Part shown: in pieces, positions 26,764 through 35,328 of the stretch
Layout: each line of letters opens with the position of its first letter
Position numbering within the stretch: position 1 is the stretch's first letter
Assembly (NCBI GenBank): GCA_965660325.1
Contig: CBFHZL010000003.1
Coordinates: 1-64,000, forward strand
Length of the DNA stretch: 64,000 nucleotides
Source of the DNA: Acidiluteibacter sp965660325
GTDB taxonomy: Bacteria > Bacteroidota > Bacteroidia > Flavobacteriales_E > Vicingaceae
Reading direction: 5' to 3'
Translations under genes and position numbers: made by a program
The notes under the pieces: model-generated
What the model was told of the DNA's origin: nothing
Seen by the model: only the letters and a program-made list of their open reading frames with translations
The model's database searches: none

Positions 26764-28686
26764 ATGTACAAACTTACCGCACCTCTATTCCTACTCCTTT
26801 TTGCTTTTCTAATAAACGGTTACAGTCAAGATAGCACTCAATTTAAATCCAATTACGAATCGCAATTATTTACAAATATTGCCGACTCCATTTCGGTTGA
26901 TCCACTATCGATAATGATTGCTCTCGACTATAAGGAGGGTAATGACGTTGAAATTCCAGAACAAATCAACAAACTGTATAACAGTCTAAACCCTGAAAAA
27001 CTAAAAACAAAGAGTAGGAAAAAACAGATCAAAACGATTTTTTCAGAAATCCATGATGCAAAACTTAAGAAGTACGTCATTGATGCTGACTTCAATTCTT
27101 TGTTTACAAAAGGTGAGTATAACTGTGTATCAGCCACTGCATTGTATGCACTTATTTTAAATGAATTTGAAATTGATTATGAAATCAGAGAAACACCAAC
27201 CCATGTCTATTTAATTGCTGATCCAAAAGGAGAAAAAATATTGATGGAATCGACCTTACCAAATCAAGGGACAGTTACTTTTGATTACAAAACACAGAAG
27301 GAATATGTGATCTACTTAAAATCGAACAAACTAATTTCTGAGGAAGAGTATGAAAACAATCCAATCGAAAAGCTATTCGACCAATATTATGATCAGAATA
27401 AAGTAATCAACAGCACTCAACTAGCAGCTCTTCTCTATTACAACAAAGGCGTAGAAAATTACAATGAAGAAAAGTACTTTGAAGGTGCGTATTATATTGA
27501 TAAAGCCTTTCAAGTTTACCCGTCTTCATCTACTATTCAATTCATGTATAACTATTCGCTGTTGAATGTGTTAATCAAAATAGAGTCTAATAAAGAGTTT
27601 AATCCGAGGTATTTAGCGAAATTTCTAAACATAAATGAAGAAGGTTCTCAGTTTGCAGCTTTAGGATTGGCCCACTTTAACTTTGTAGGAAATGAATTGA
27701 TGGTTGTTCATCCTGACATTGAAGCATACCAGAATTATTACGAGCAGTTTAAATCAGCCATTGACACGACTAAGAACATTAATGACTTTGAATTTAATTT
27801 CAGAAGCCGACTTGCTTATACGTATGAAGTTCAGCGTAAGTATCCTGAAGCCCTTCAGCAATTAAAAATGTCACATGATGCCAACCCTGAAAACCTAGAA
27901 ATCAAAGAATCCATATATAATGTGGCCATAAAGCATATGGCAGATGATAAAAACCACAAAGAAAATATAGATTCGTTGGAAAAGTACATGGCAATTTTTG
28001 AGGTTTTAGAAAATAACCCGACCATTCAGGAGTACTATAACTATTGCAGAATGAGGGTAATTATAGAATGTTTTAATTATGGTAAATTCAATAATTGTTT
28101 AGACCAATTGAGTGCCTATGAAGACCAATTAAAACGCAATCCAAAAATAAAATACAATGCGGACTACTTGGCCGGCATGTACTTATCATTAGCTGATTAT
28201 TATTACAATAAGAGGAACTACGGAAAGGTTAACGCTAGCATAAATAGAGGATTGGCTTTTGAGCCTACTTCTTTGAGGCTATTGGAAAAAAAGAGAATCA
28301 TACAAAGCATCAATAATCAAGTTCAAGCATATGAAGTAGAAGAGGCAAAATCATTCGAAGATGATTTAAAAAATCACCTAAGTAACTGTTGGGAGATTGA
28401 TGGTTTTATAAACAAACAAGGAGAAAGTGTCGCGTTTGATGAAACATTTAAAATAATGGCGTACGATAACAAAGAGGTTACGTATGAGATCAAAGGCAAA
28501 GTAGAAATCGGAAAGTACTCTACTCGTCCCAAATCACGCCTGCTCTACTTAACACCAAATAGCAATAAAGATAATTATGTTGTTTATAAAGTAATTGATA
28601 TCTCGAGTCATTATTTAGTGTTAATGCCTTTTAAAAATGAAAGGTTAACGGGAGATAAAGTGTATTTTTCAGTTTGCACACAATAA
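26764..28686 (+). CDS. Transglutaminase-like/TPR secreted protein
   Basis: 640 aa from ATG 26764, which starts a good signal peptide (MYKLTAPLFLLLFAFLINGYSQ); a TTG 39 bp upstream is the longer alternative. A transglutaminase/papain-like core lies at about 95-165: Cys in EYNCVSATALYALIL, His in TPTHVYLIAD, and an acidic residue in MESTLP. The rest, about 200-540, is helical with TPR-type patterns (YYNKGVENYNEEKYFEGAYY; LADYYYNKRNYGKVNASINR). The final 100 residues are a beta domain. Could be a periplasmic peptidase, isopeptidase or catalytically altered scaffold; all three triad-type positions look present. Neighbouring lipoprotein and SRPBCC genes may be related in function. Confidence 0.75.
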   Translation: MYKLTAPLFLLLFAFLINGYSQDSTQFKSNYESQLFTNIADSISVDPLSIMIALDYKEGNDVEIPEQINKLYNSLNPEKLKTKSRKKQIKTIFSEIHDAKLKKYVIDADFNSLFTKGEYNCVSATALYALILNEFEIDYEIRETPTHVYLIADPKGEKILMESTLPNQGTVTFDYKTQKEYVIYLKSNKLISEEEYENNPIEKLFDQYYDQNKVINSTQLAALLYYNKGVENYNEEKYFEGAYYIDKAFQVYPSSSTIQFMYNYSLLNVLIKIESNKEFNPRYLAKFLNINEEGSQFAALGLAHFNFVGNELMVVHPDIEAYQNYYEQFKSAIDTTKNINDFEFNFRSRLAYTYEVQRKYPEALQQLKMSHDANPENLEIKESIYNVAIKHMADDKNHKENIDSLEKYMAIFEVLENNPTIQEYYNYCRMRVIIECFNYGKFNNCLDQLSAYEDQLKRNPKIKYNADYLAGMYLSLADYYYNKRNYGKVNASINRGLAFEPTSLRLLEKKRIIQSINNQVQAYEVEEAKSFEDDLKNHLSNCWEIDGFINKQGESVAFDETFKIMAYDNKEVTYEIKGKVEIGKYSTRPKSRLLYLTPNSNKDNYVVYKVIDISSHYLVLMPFKNERLTGDKVYFSVCTQ

Positions 28687-28717
28687 AAGTTAATTACTTA
28701 GAATAACAAAACTAACC

Positions 28718-29176
28718 ATGCAGATAGCAGCCGATTCTCCAGAAGAGTATATCTCAAAAATTCCTACAGAACGCCAAGCGGCAATGCAGCAACTGCGCGA
28801 CGTGATTAAATCCAACCTTACTTCAGAAGTAGAAGAATGCATCAATTATGCAATGATTGGTTATGTCATACCCCATAGTGTATATCCCGATGGTTATCAT
28901 GTCAAACCTGAATTGCCATTACCGTTTATTCACATTGCTTCTCAGAAAAACTTCATAGCACTTTACCATAGCGGTATTTATATGGAAGAAAAACTGATGA
29001 GTTGGTTTGTAAGCGAATACCCAAAGTATTGTAAAACCAAACTTGATATGGGTAAAAGCTGCATTCGATTTAAGAAAGTAAATGATCTGCCTTTTGAATT
29101 AATTGGTGAGTTGACTCGAAAAATGTCCGGAAAAGAGTTTATACATTTGTACAAGTCAAACTTTCGGAATAAATGA
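28718..29176 (+). CDS. DUF1801 (YdhG-like) protein
   Basis: 152 aa, single domain. SPEEYISKIPTERQAAMQQLRDVI, then ECINYAMIGYVIP and FIHIASQKNFIALYHSGIYM, then MGKSCIRFKKVNDLPFELI match the DUF1801 family, a small cytoplasmic iron-chaperone-frataxin-like fold. Function in bacteria is not established. Its stop overlaps the start of the DUF4199 gene by 4 bp (ATGA), so the two are translated together. Confidence 0.88.
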   Translation: MQIAADSPEEYISKIPTERQAAMQQLRDVIKSNLTSEVEECINYAMIGYVIPHSVYPDGYHVKPELPLPFIHIASQKNFIALYHSGIYMEEKLMSWFVSEYPKYCKTKLDMGKSCIRFKKVNDLPFELIGELTRKMSGKEFIHLYKSNFRNK

Positions 29177-29655
29177 TTTTAAGAAATAGAACAGTTGAGT
29201 TAAAGTGGGCATTTTTCTTCATTATAATGATGCTCCTTTGGATGATAATGGAAAAGTTAGTTGGATTGCATGATGTGTATATCGATCAGCATGCAGTTTA
29301 TACCAACCTCGTTGCCATACCTGCTATTTTGATTTATTTCTTTGCCCTTAGGGATAAAAGAGAATCATTTTACAAAGGAAAAATGACCTACAACCAAGGG
29401 TTGGTATCAGGACTTGTAATTACCGCTGTAGTGACGGTTATTACGCCAGCTTCTCAATTTTTGATTTCTACTTTTATCACTCCTGATTATTTCGCAAATG
29501 TATCTGCATACAGCATTGAGCAAGGTTTAATGACGGAAGCAGATGCAGCAGCTTACTTTAACCTTAAAAGCTATATTTTACAAGCTACGATGGGTGCCCC
29601 AATTATGGGAATCATCACTTCTTTGATTGTAGCGGCATTCGTTAAAAAGAGCTAG
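29173..29655 (+). CDS. DUF4199 membrane protein
   Basis: 160 aa with four hydrophobic segments: about 12-30, 44-60, 76-98 and 135-155. The pattern KGKMTYNQGLVSGLVITAVVT is characteristic of DUF4199, a Bacteroidota inner-membrane family of unknown function. The last 30 bases of the gene, including the stop codon, are one copy of a perfect 30-bp direct repeat whose second copy lies at 30045-30074. The gene itself is intact. Confidence 0.88.
   Translation: MILRNRTVELKWAFFFIIMMLLWMIMEKLVGLHDVYIDQHAVYTNLVAIPAILIYFFALRDKRESFYKGKMTYNQGLVSGLVITAVVTVITPASQFLISTFITPDYFANVSAYSIEQGLMTEADAAAYFNLKSYILQATMGAPIMGIITSLIVAAFVKKS
29626..29655. repeat. 30-bp direct repeat, left copy (3' end of the DUF4199 gene)
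   Basis: Identical over 30 of 30 bases to 30045-30074. This copy encodes the last nine residues and stop of the DUF4199 protein. Confidence 0.97.
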
Positions 29656-30044
29656 CCTTTTAATTAATTAAAAAGGGCAGCTCCTTTACGGTGAATTGGA
29701 ATTTGCACTAATTTATTTTGAAGCTATAACTAGCTTGAGTTCTATTACTGCAGCGAGTCAGGATGGTCAGCTGGGTTACTTATATTTTGACAAAGAGGTT
29801 AGATTTTGGCTCATTAGAAGTATCTCGGTATCTCTAATACTTATCTTCTAAATCAACCTACAGGTTCTTGCAGAGTGTTCACATGGGTGTGAACTCTTCA
29901 TTTATTTTAGAATTGATACGCTAATAATAAAATTCTCGGAGTATTTTCTAATCACTTTTTGCGCTGCCAAAAAGTAATGAAAAGGCAGGCCTGTCATGAA
30001 ATTAGAATGTTCCTAGAAGCGCAGAATGCAACTACATACAAACA
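29656..30044. mobile_element. 389-bp non-coding insert between 30-bp repeats (putative small element)
   Basis: The only gene-free stretch longer than 300 bp. I see no convincing reading frame. It opens with a palindromic region (GAGCT..CCTTTTAATT / AATTAAAAAGG..AGCTC, about 29650-29685) that may end DUF4199 transcription. Further hairpins are GTTCACA-TGGG-TGTGAAC (29877-29894) and ACTTTTTG-CGCTGC-CAAAAAGT (29954-29975). The latter with its GAAAAGGCAGGCCTG tail resembles short repetitive sequences I have seen scattered in Bacteroidota genomes. Together with the flanking repeats this suggests a miniature or degraded integrated element; no transposase or integrase is present. Confidence 0.45.
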
Positions 30045-30074
30045 ATTGTAGCGGCATTCGTTAAAAAGAGCTAG
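30045..30074. repeat. 30-bp direct repeat, right copy
   Basis: Exact copy of 29626-29655, 419 bp away. On the minus strand it supplies the TAG stop codon (30071-30073) of the formyltransferase-fusion gene. Confidence 0.97.
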
Positions 30075-31681
30075 AAGAACCTACTGATTTTACGTTTTAG
30101 TTCTCTTAGAAATGCTACCCAAACGAACCGATACGTTTTTCCATCGATAATTGCATTATTTCCTTCAATACTAAAGGTGTGAAGTGCTTTATTGTAGCAG
30201 CTATCCTTTTCAGGTTGAACTGCTCCTACTCTTTCTTCTCGGTAATTAGTGGTTGATAGCACGGTAATGTGATTTAAAGTAATAGAACCTCCATAAGTGT
30301 GGGTAGAATTCTGACTTGGACGAATTAATCGACCTTGCTCATCGATATATAACTTACCGCCGGGACGAGATCCTGAAATATCAACCATAATTGGATTTAA
30401 TGGATGTGGTTGGTAATTTCCGGTGAGAGAATCCGCATAAAACAAATGCAATTCCTCATTCGAGTGCTGCTGTGGCGAGCAGAATAGCCAAAATAGTCCA
30501 TCTTGCTCATAAACAGTTGTATCTACCCAATCTCCCTGAAGCATGTGCGCTTTATTGCTAACACCATTCTGACCCAATGCATAAAGTGCCACTTCATTTG
30601 CTTCAAACTGTTCAGGCATTATATACTGTTTCTCATTATTTGAAACTACAAACGGATATGAGTAATGAATATCCGTTGATAAGATGGTTTTAAAATCCCC
30701 CCAAGCATTATTTTTAAAGGTTCTAGCTGCTATACTGCCCTTTCCATCGCGATAATCATATAATTCAAAATAGACATTACCTTCATTATCCATAAACGGA
30801 TCTGCCTGATAGGTAGATTTACTCAATTGTGGCGCCCATTTTATTGCCGAAAGGTCATCTTTTGGAGCTACTCCAATGTTCCAAATCTCAAATCGAAACA
30901 GTTGCTGATAATGAAATGCTATTTTTGCTTTGAGCAGTTTCCAATAAAACGTCATCACCATCCAATTGGAAGGTACTTTATAAATCGGCCCCTTTTTAGT
31001 GATTTTATTTTCAAATAGATTTGGTTGCTTATTTTTAATCGCATCAGCAACCCATCTAGGAAAGTCAATTCCGACTGAAAATAAACGTTCATGATGCTCT
31101 ACGTAGGCATGGCTTACTCGTTTTATAGTTGCTTGCCGCAATATAATCCCTGCATCTAATTCATTCGTCAATCGCTGTAAAATAAGCCCATTAGTAGGTT
31201 GTTCTTGCAAAAACTCCCAAAAAGCAGGTGGTCCTCCTCTAAAGTGTTCTGGATTTCCATGATGAAAAGACCAAATACCATAAGTAGGAATGTCGAGCAC
31301 TTTACCCCTAATTATACCAAAACCAAACCGAAGAATAGCATCCAATTGGTAGGATTCAATTTGTTCTAAACCTTGATCATCTATGTAGTTAGAAAAGCCT
31401 TTTTTATTGACGTTTAGTTGCACTTTAGGCACAGCTTGAAACCTTTCTTTGATCGAAGTGGTTTGCAATAAAGGGAGTTGCCGTAATTGGCGCTCTAAAA
31501 ATCGAAAACCAATGGGTAACTCACTAGCATCATAACTTTTAGATAGTTGTGGCAAGAAAATTACCACCAACTCATTCCCCTCTACTTCCAATAAACGCTC
31601 AATGGATTTAATTTGCCAATTTTTTAATTGCAACTGATCCATCATTATTCCAAATCGGAAAGTATGTTGCCCTGCCCTCAT
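30071..31681 (-). CDS. Formyltransferase-domain / glucosamine-transferase-N-like fusion protein
   Basis: 536 aa. Residues about 75-200 match a methionyl-tRNA-formyltransferase-like domain: YGIWSFHHGNPEHFRGGPPA is the Asn/His active-site loop and ELDAGIILRQ holds the conserved Asp. Residues about 270-500 are a five-blade-propeller-like domain (QADPFMDNEGNVYFELYDY, YSYPFVVSNNEKQYIMPE, GRLIRPSQNS) like the N-terminal domain of inositolphosphorylceramide glucosaminyltransferase 1, related to GH43 folds. Such fusions occur in polysaccharide gene clusters and may formylate or otherwise modify an amino sugar. Its ATG overlaps the stop of the glycosyltransferase gene by 4 bp. The stop codon lies within the right 30-bp repeat, so the natural C-terminus may have been altered. 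Confidence 0.8.
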   Translation of the reverse strand: MRAGQHTFRFGIMMDQLQLKNWQIKSIERLLEVEGNELVVIFLPQLSKSYDASELPIGFRFLERQLRQLPLLQTTSIKERFQAVPKVQLNVNKKGFSNYIDDQGLEQIESYQLDAILRFGFGIIRGKVLDIPTYGIWSFHHGNPEHFRGGPPAFWEFLQEQPTNGLILQRLTNELDAGIILRQATIKRVSHAYVEHHERLFSVGIDFPRWVADAIKNKQPNLFENKITKKGPIYKVPSNWMVMTFYWKLLKAKIAFHYQQLFRFEIWNIGVAPKDDLSAIKWAPQLSKSTYQADPFMDNEGNVYFELYDYRDGKGSIAARTFKNNAWGDFKTILSTDIHYSYPFVVSNNEKQYIMPEQFEANEVALYALGQNGVSNKAHMLQGDWVDTTVYEQDGLFWLFCSPQQHSNEELHLFYADSLTGNYQPHPLNPIMVDISGSRPGGKLYIDEQGRLIRPSQNSTHTYGGSITLNHITVLSTTNYREERVGAVQPEKDSCYNKALHTFSIEGNNAIIDGKTYRFVWVAFLRELKRKISRFF

Positions 31682-32847
31682 GATTTTAAGGCAGTTTGGT
31701 AGAGATTCATAAATTGTTGACCAATTACTTCTTCACTAAATTGGTCAACAGCTCGCTCCCTAACCCATTCGGTTTTATAGTCCTTAAACGTTTGACACAT
31801 TTCTAAAAGCGCTTGCTGAAAAGCTGACATATCACCTGTCGGAATCATTATACCTACATCAGGAGTTAATCGTTCTGCTATTCCAGCTATATCAGGTGCA
31901 ATCACAGGCAGACCACAAGACATGGCCTCGTTGAGCACACAGGGTTGGTTTTCAAACTCACTAAATAAAATCAAGAAATCTGAACTTCCCATTACTTCAG
32001 CTATGCCCTTTCTTGGAAGCGTGCCCATTAAGCTTACCTCCCGTTCTAGACCTAATTCTACAATCAACTCTTTGCAACTTTGCCCATCTTTACCATCACC
32101 GTAAATAGAAAGGTGAAATGCGACTTCTTGTTGCTTTAAAAAATTCATGGATTCGATGATATCGAAAATCCGCTTTGGTGATTGCAGTAGGTTTCCGACA
32201 AAAAGAATTTGAATAACCGAATTATCTGTTTCAAACGGTCGAAATAATTCGGTATCTACGACATTGGGTATAATTTGATAATCGCCTTTTAACCCATGAG
32301 TGCACATGGCATTTTCTAATTGCTTTGAAACTGCAGAAATTCCACTAGCTGATTTTACTACAAGTTCAGTACCTCTTTTTTTAAGCCAACCTTTATAGCC
32401 TCCGTTTATCGGTAAATACCCTGACCAATGCTCTGTAATTACATAAGGTATTCGTTTAAATACCATAAGATACAAACCTAATAACGAAGATCTTGTCATT
32501 ACGTGAATATGAGAAACGTCGGGCTGTCTGGAAGTTTTTAATAATTGCTTGTAAGCGATAAGTTGTGCATTAAAATATCGGAAAGCTGTTTGAAATTTAT
32601 TTAGGAAACTGATTCCTAAATTCGACTTTTTGAAGAAAACATGAATCTCGGTTATCCCATTATTCGCCATCTGTGAAAGTGCAAAATCATTGTTTTCTCT
32701 TTCTTCTGAATGCACAAAAATCACTGACACCTTGGCGTACTTTTTAACAGCATGCGCATGATTTTCTACAAAATTACCATCAAAAGGATCCAATTTATTG
32801 GGATACCATTTGGGTAGAAATAATACGTGAATCGGCTGCTGCGACAA
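31678..32847 (-). CDS. Glycosyltransferase family 4 protein
   Basis: 389 aa, GT-B fold. N-terminal domain starts HVLFLPKWYPNKLDPFDGNF; the nucleotide-sugar domain has ILFVGNLLQSPKRIFDIIES and the GT4 E-x7-E signature in the segment NQPCVLNEAMSCGLPVIAPD. The donor is probably a nucleotide- or polyprenyl-linked sugar; acceptor unknown. The start is TTG at 32847 because no ATG fits. A -7 element lies upstream. It is the first gene of a two-gene operon with the formyltransferase fusion, pointing to synthesis of a surface glycan or glycolipid. Confidence 0.9.
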   Translation of the reverse strand: MSQQPIHVLFLPKWYPNKLDPFDGNFVENHAHAVKKYAKVSVIFVHSEERENNDFALSQMANNGITEIHVFFKKSNLGISFLNKFQTAFRYFNAQLIAYKQLLKTSRQPDVSHIHVMTRSSLLGLYLMVFKRIPYVITEHWSGYLPINGGYKGWLKKRGTELVVKSASGISAVSKQLENAMCTHGLKGDYQIIPNVVDTELFRPFETDNSVIQILFVGNLLQSPKRIFDIIESMNFLKQQEVAFHLSIYGDGKDGQSCKELIVELGLEREVSLMGTLPRKGIAEVMGSSDFLILFSEFENQPCVLNEAMSCGLPVIAPDIAGIAERLTPDVGIMIPTGDMSAFQQALLEMCQTFKDYKTEWVRERAVDQFSEEVIGQQFMNLYQTALKS

Positions 32848-32872
32848 GTGAATAAAATTTTAAAGCTTCCGC

Positions 32873-32880
32873 CAAAAATA
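32873..32880 (-). promoter_or_regulatory. Bacteroidota -7 promoter element (TATTTTTG)
   Basis: Exact TAnnTTTG match on the minus strand, 25 bp upstream of the TTG start of the glycosyltransferase gene. On the plus strand, TACCTTCG at 32955-32962 is a one-mismatch candidate for the divergent lipoprotein gene. Confidence 0.55.
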
Positions 32881-32975
32881 GGACTTCCCATTGGCTGTTG
32901 CAAACCACAACTCAAAGGTAAACGAACAAAAATTGAAATACGTATACCTATCCTTACCTTCGCAATAAAAAACAC

Positions 32976-33887
32976 ATGAAGTATTTACTTTTAGGGTTAG
33001 TCGTCTTCTTTTTAATGGCTTGTAACTCGCCTGAAAAGACTAAAAACGAATCAGTAGAACAAAACAATGTGGTAAGTACAGAAGAATTCGAGATCCACTA
33101 TGCCAAAGAACAAGCTGTTACTCTTTTCGTATTTCCTTGTTTTACGTGCGATCTGGCGCATACCAAAATGGAGTTTGATTTACTTGACAGCGCATACGAA
33201 CATGGAGTTTCAGTTGTTTTACTAAACTATAACCTTCACCTTTCATTAGATACCAATGAATCAGAAGCGTTGAGAATATATATGAATGAAATTATCAATT
33301 ATTACCAATTACCAACAGAGGAAATTTATCTTGGTGGCTATTCAGGCGGTGGAAATGTAGCCTTATTACTTTCTAATTATTTGATCGAAAAGCAGAATAC
33401 CTTTTTACCTTCAGGTGTTTTTGCAGTAGATCCACCCATCGATTTATGGAATATTTATCAATCCTCTTTATTAAACATTGACCGCAATTTTTCTGCACCT
33501 TCTGTGCAGGAATCAGAGCTATTAATCAGTATTTTAGATAGCCTATCAGGAGATAACCCAGTAGTAGCAGAAACGTTTACGGAATTCTCTCCTATCGTAA
33601 ATGAGTTGAATAGTTACGATAATATCAATCAACTAAAGAAAATAAAAGTTCGATTCTATACCGAACCTGATAGCGCATGGTGGAAAGAAAACCGTCTAGC
33701 AGATTTCAATCAAACAAATTCTTATGCACTCCAAGTTTTAAAAAAAAATCAATTCGATTCCTTTAAGTCCCTTGAGCTAATAGAAACACAAAACAAAGGC
33801 TTTAGAGTAGATGGCAGAAGACATCCACACTCTTGGAGCATTGTAGATGTAGCTGATTTAATCACTTGGATTAATACCCCTCAATAA
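32976..33887 (+). CDS. Alpha/beta-hydrolase-like lipoprotein
   Basis: 303 aa. Lipoprotein signal with FLMAC at Cys16. The hydrolase core shows the nucleophile elbow GGYSGGGN with Ser123, and SWSIVDVADLI near the C-terminus could hold the catalytic His (RRHPHSWS). An Asp between them is not certain. FPCFTCDL near residue 50 is unusual and may form a disulfide. Likely a periplasmic or outer-membrane-anchored esterase-type enzyme of unknown substrate. The DUF1697 gene begins 2 bp after its stop. Confidence 0.8.
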   Translation: MKYLLLGLVVFFLMACNSPEKTKNESVEQNNVVSTEEFEIHYAKEQAVTLFVFPCFTCDLAHTKMEFDLLDSAYEHGVSVVLLNYNLHLSLDTNESEALRIYMNEIINYYQLPTEEIYLGGYSGGGNVALLLSNYLIEKQNTFLPSGVFAVDPPIDLWNIYQSSLLNIDRNFSAPSVQESELLISILDSLSGDNPVVAETFTEFSPIVNELNSYDNINQLKKIKVRFYTEPDSAWWKENRLADFNQTNSYALQVLKKNQFDSFKSLELIETQNKGFRVDGRRHPHSWSIVDVADLITWINTPQ

Positions 33888-33889
33888 TT

Positions 33890-34438
33890 ATGGTAACTTA
33901 TATTGTATTGCTTCGTGGAATTAATGTTGGAGGAAAAAATCGATTACTGATGAAAGAACTCAAACCCGTGTTAGAAAAAATCGGACTAAGTCACGTTACG
34001 ACTTATATTCAGAGTGGAAATGTTGTCTTTCAGTCGGCTATTGAAGATTCTAACCAGATAGAAAAAGTCATTGCCAATGCTATAACATCAACGTTTAACC
34101 TTGACGTTCCTTGCATTGTTATTACATTAAATGAATTGATTCATATCGAGCAAAACAATCCCTATCACCTTAAAGAAATAGAAATTTCAAAAAAGTACGG
34201 AACCTTCTTATCCTCGGTCCCCACTGAAGCGTCATTGCAAAAGTTAGCTACATTCAACATTGGAGCTGATGAATACATCATAGAAGGAGCATTCGTCTAT
34301 TTATGCTATGCTACTAGCGCAGGTACTTCTAAACTGACCAATGGGTTGATTGAAAAAAAGCTAGGTGTAATGGCCACCAGTCGCAACTGGAAGACGATTA
34401 GAAAACTGATCGAAATTGGTCAAGAAATGGCGGCTTAG
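33890..34438 (+). CDS. DUF1697 domain-containing protein
   Basis: 182 aa. The opening VTYIVLLRGINVGGKNRLLMKELK and THYIQSGNVVF-type segment TTYIQSGNVVFQS, with the later ATSRNWKTIRKL, are diagnostic for DUF1697, a small cytoplasmic alpha/beta family of unknown function. It starts 2 bp after the hydrolase gene, so co-transcription is likely. Confidence 0.93.
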   Translation: MVTYIVLLRGINVGGKNRLLMKELKPVLEKIGLSHVTTYIQSGNVVFQSAIEDSNQIEKVIANAITSTFNLDVPCIVITLNELIHIEQNNPYHLKEIEISKKYGTFLSSVPTEASLQKLATFNIGADEYIIEGAFVYLCYATSAGTSKLTNGLIEKKLGVMATSRNWKTIRKLIEIGQEMAA

Positions 34439-34482
34439 GCCAATTTTGCCGTTCTTTGCAATTAGAATAAGCGATAAGAGAA

Positions 34483-35208
34483 ATGGAACAACAACTCACA
34501 CGAATTAATAAATACTTAAGCGAAGTTGGCTATTGCTCTCGACGAGCAGCTGACAAACTAATAGAAGAAGGTCGTGTGACCATTAATGGAAAAGTGCCTG
34601 AGATGGGCACTAAGGTTACTCCTGGTGATGAAGTTTGCGTCGATGGTTCTAATGTTTCTCCAAAAAACGAAGACTTTGTATACCTAGCACTTAATAAACC
34701 TGTTGGAATCGTTTGCACGACCGATACAGGAGTAGAAAAAGACAACATTATTGACTTTATCAACTACCCAAAGCGAGTTTTCCCTATTGGACGACTAGAT
34801 AAACCAAGCGAAGGACTAATCTTCCTAACCAACGATGGAGACATCGTCAACAAAATATTACGAGCAAGAAACAATCACGAAAAAGAGTATTTAGTGACTG
34901 TAGATCGACCAATAAATCCATTCTTTATTCGAAAAATGGCAAATGGTGTTCCCATTTTAGATACGATAACGCGAAAATGCCACGTAGAAAAAGTGAGTGA
35001 GTATGAATTTAAAATTATTCTTACCCAAGGGCTTAATCGACAAATTAGACGCATGTGCGAATATCTTGATTACAAAGTAGTTAAATTAAAGAGAACACGA
35101 ATTATGAATGTTCACTTGGACATGCCTGTGGGCAAATACCGAGAACTAACTCCGGAAGAATTAAAAGAACTAAATCGACTAGTTTCAACTTCTACAAAAG
35201 TAGTGTAG
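34483..35208 (+). CDS. rluF: 23S rRNA pseudouridine(2604) synthase
   Basis: 241 aa. An N-terminal S4 RNA-binding domain (RINKYLSEVGYCSRRAADKL) is followed by the RsuA-type synthase domain with catalytic Asp in GRLDKPSEGLIFLT. The segment ILRARNNHEKEYLVTVDRP and the ending of the core, GLNRQIRRMCEYL, match RluF rather than RluB or RluE. RluF isomerises U2604 in helix 74 of 23S rRNA. Slightly shorter than E. coli RluF (290 aa), which has a longer C-terminal tail. Confidence 0.92.
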   Translation: MEQQLTRINKYLSEVGYCSRRAADKLIEEGRVTINGKVPEMGTKVTPGDEVCVDGSNVSPKNEDFVYLALNKPVGIVCTTDTGVEKDNIIDFINYPKRVFPIGRLDKPSEGLIFLTNDGDIVNKILRARNNHEKEYLVTVDRPINPFFIRKMANGVPILDTITRKCHVEKVSEYEFKIILTQGLNRQIRRMCEYLDYKVVKLKRTRIMNVHLDMPVGKYRELTPEELKELNRLVSTSTKVV

Positions 35209-35328
35209 CATTGGTTCTCTGCAATATATTATTCTCTATATTAAATAATTAACAAATAATCAACCTAATAGTTCGAGATAAATTCATTAACTTTAAGAAA
35301 TTACAAGTTGATAATTAAAACTCTAATT

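Noticed and set aside
29656..30044. tRNA-type attachment site or a hidden tRNA in the insert
   Set aside because: No cloverleaf or T-loop consensus is visible; the duplicated 30-mer is protein-coding sequence.
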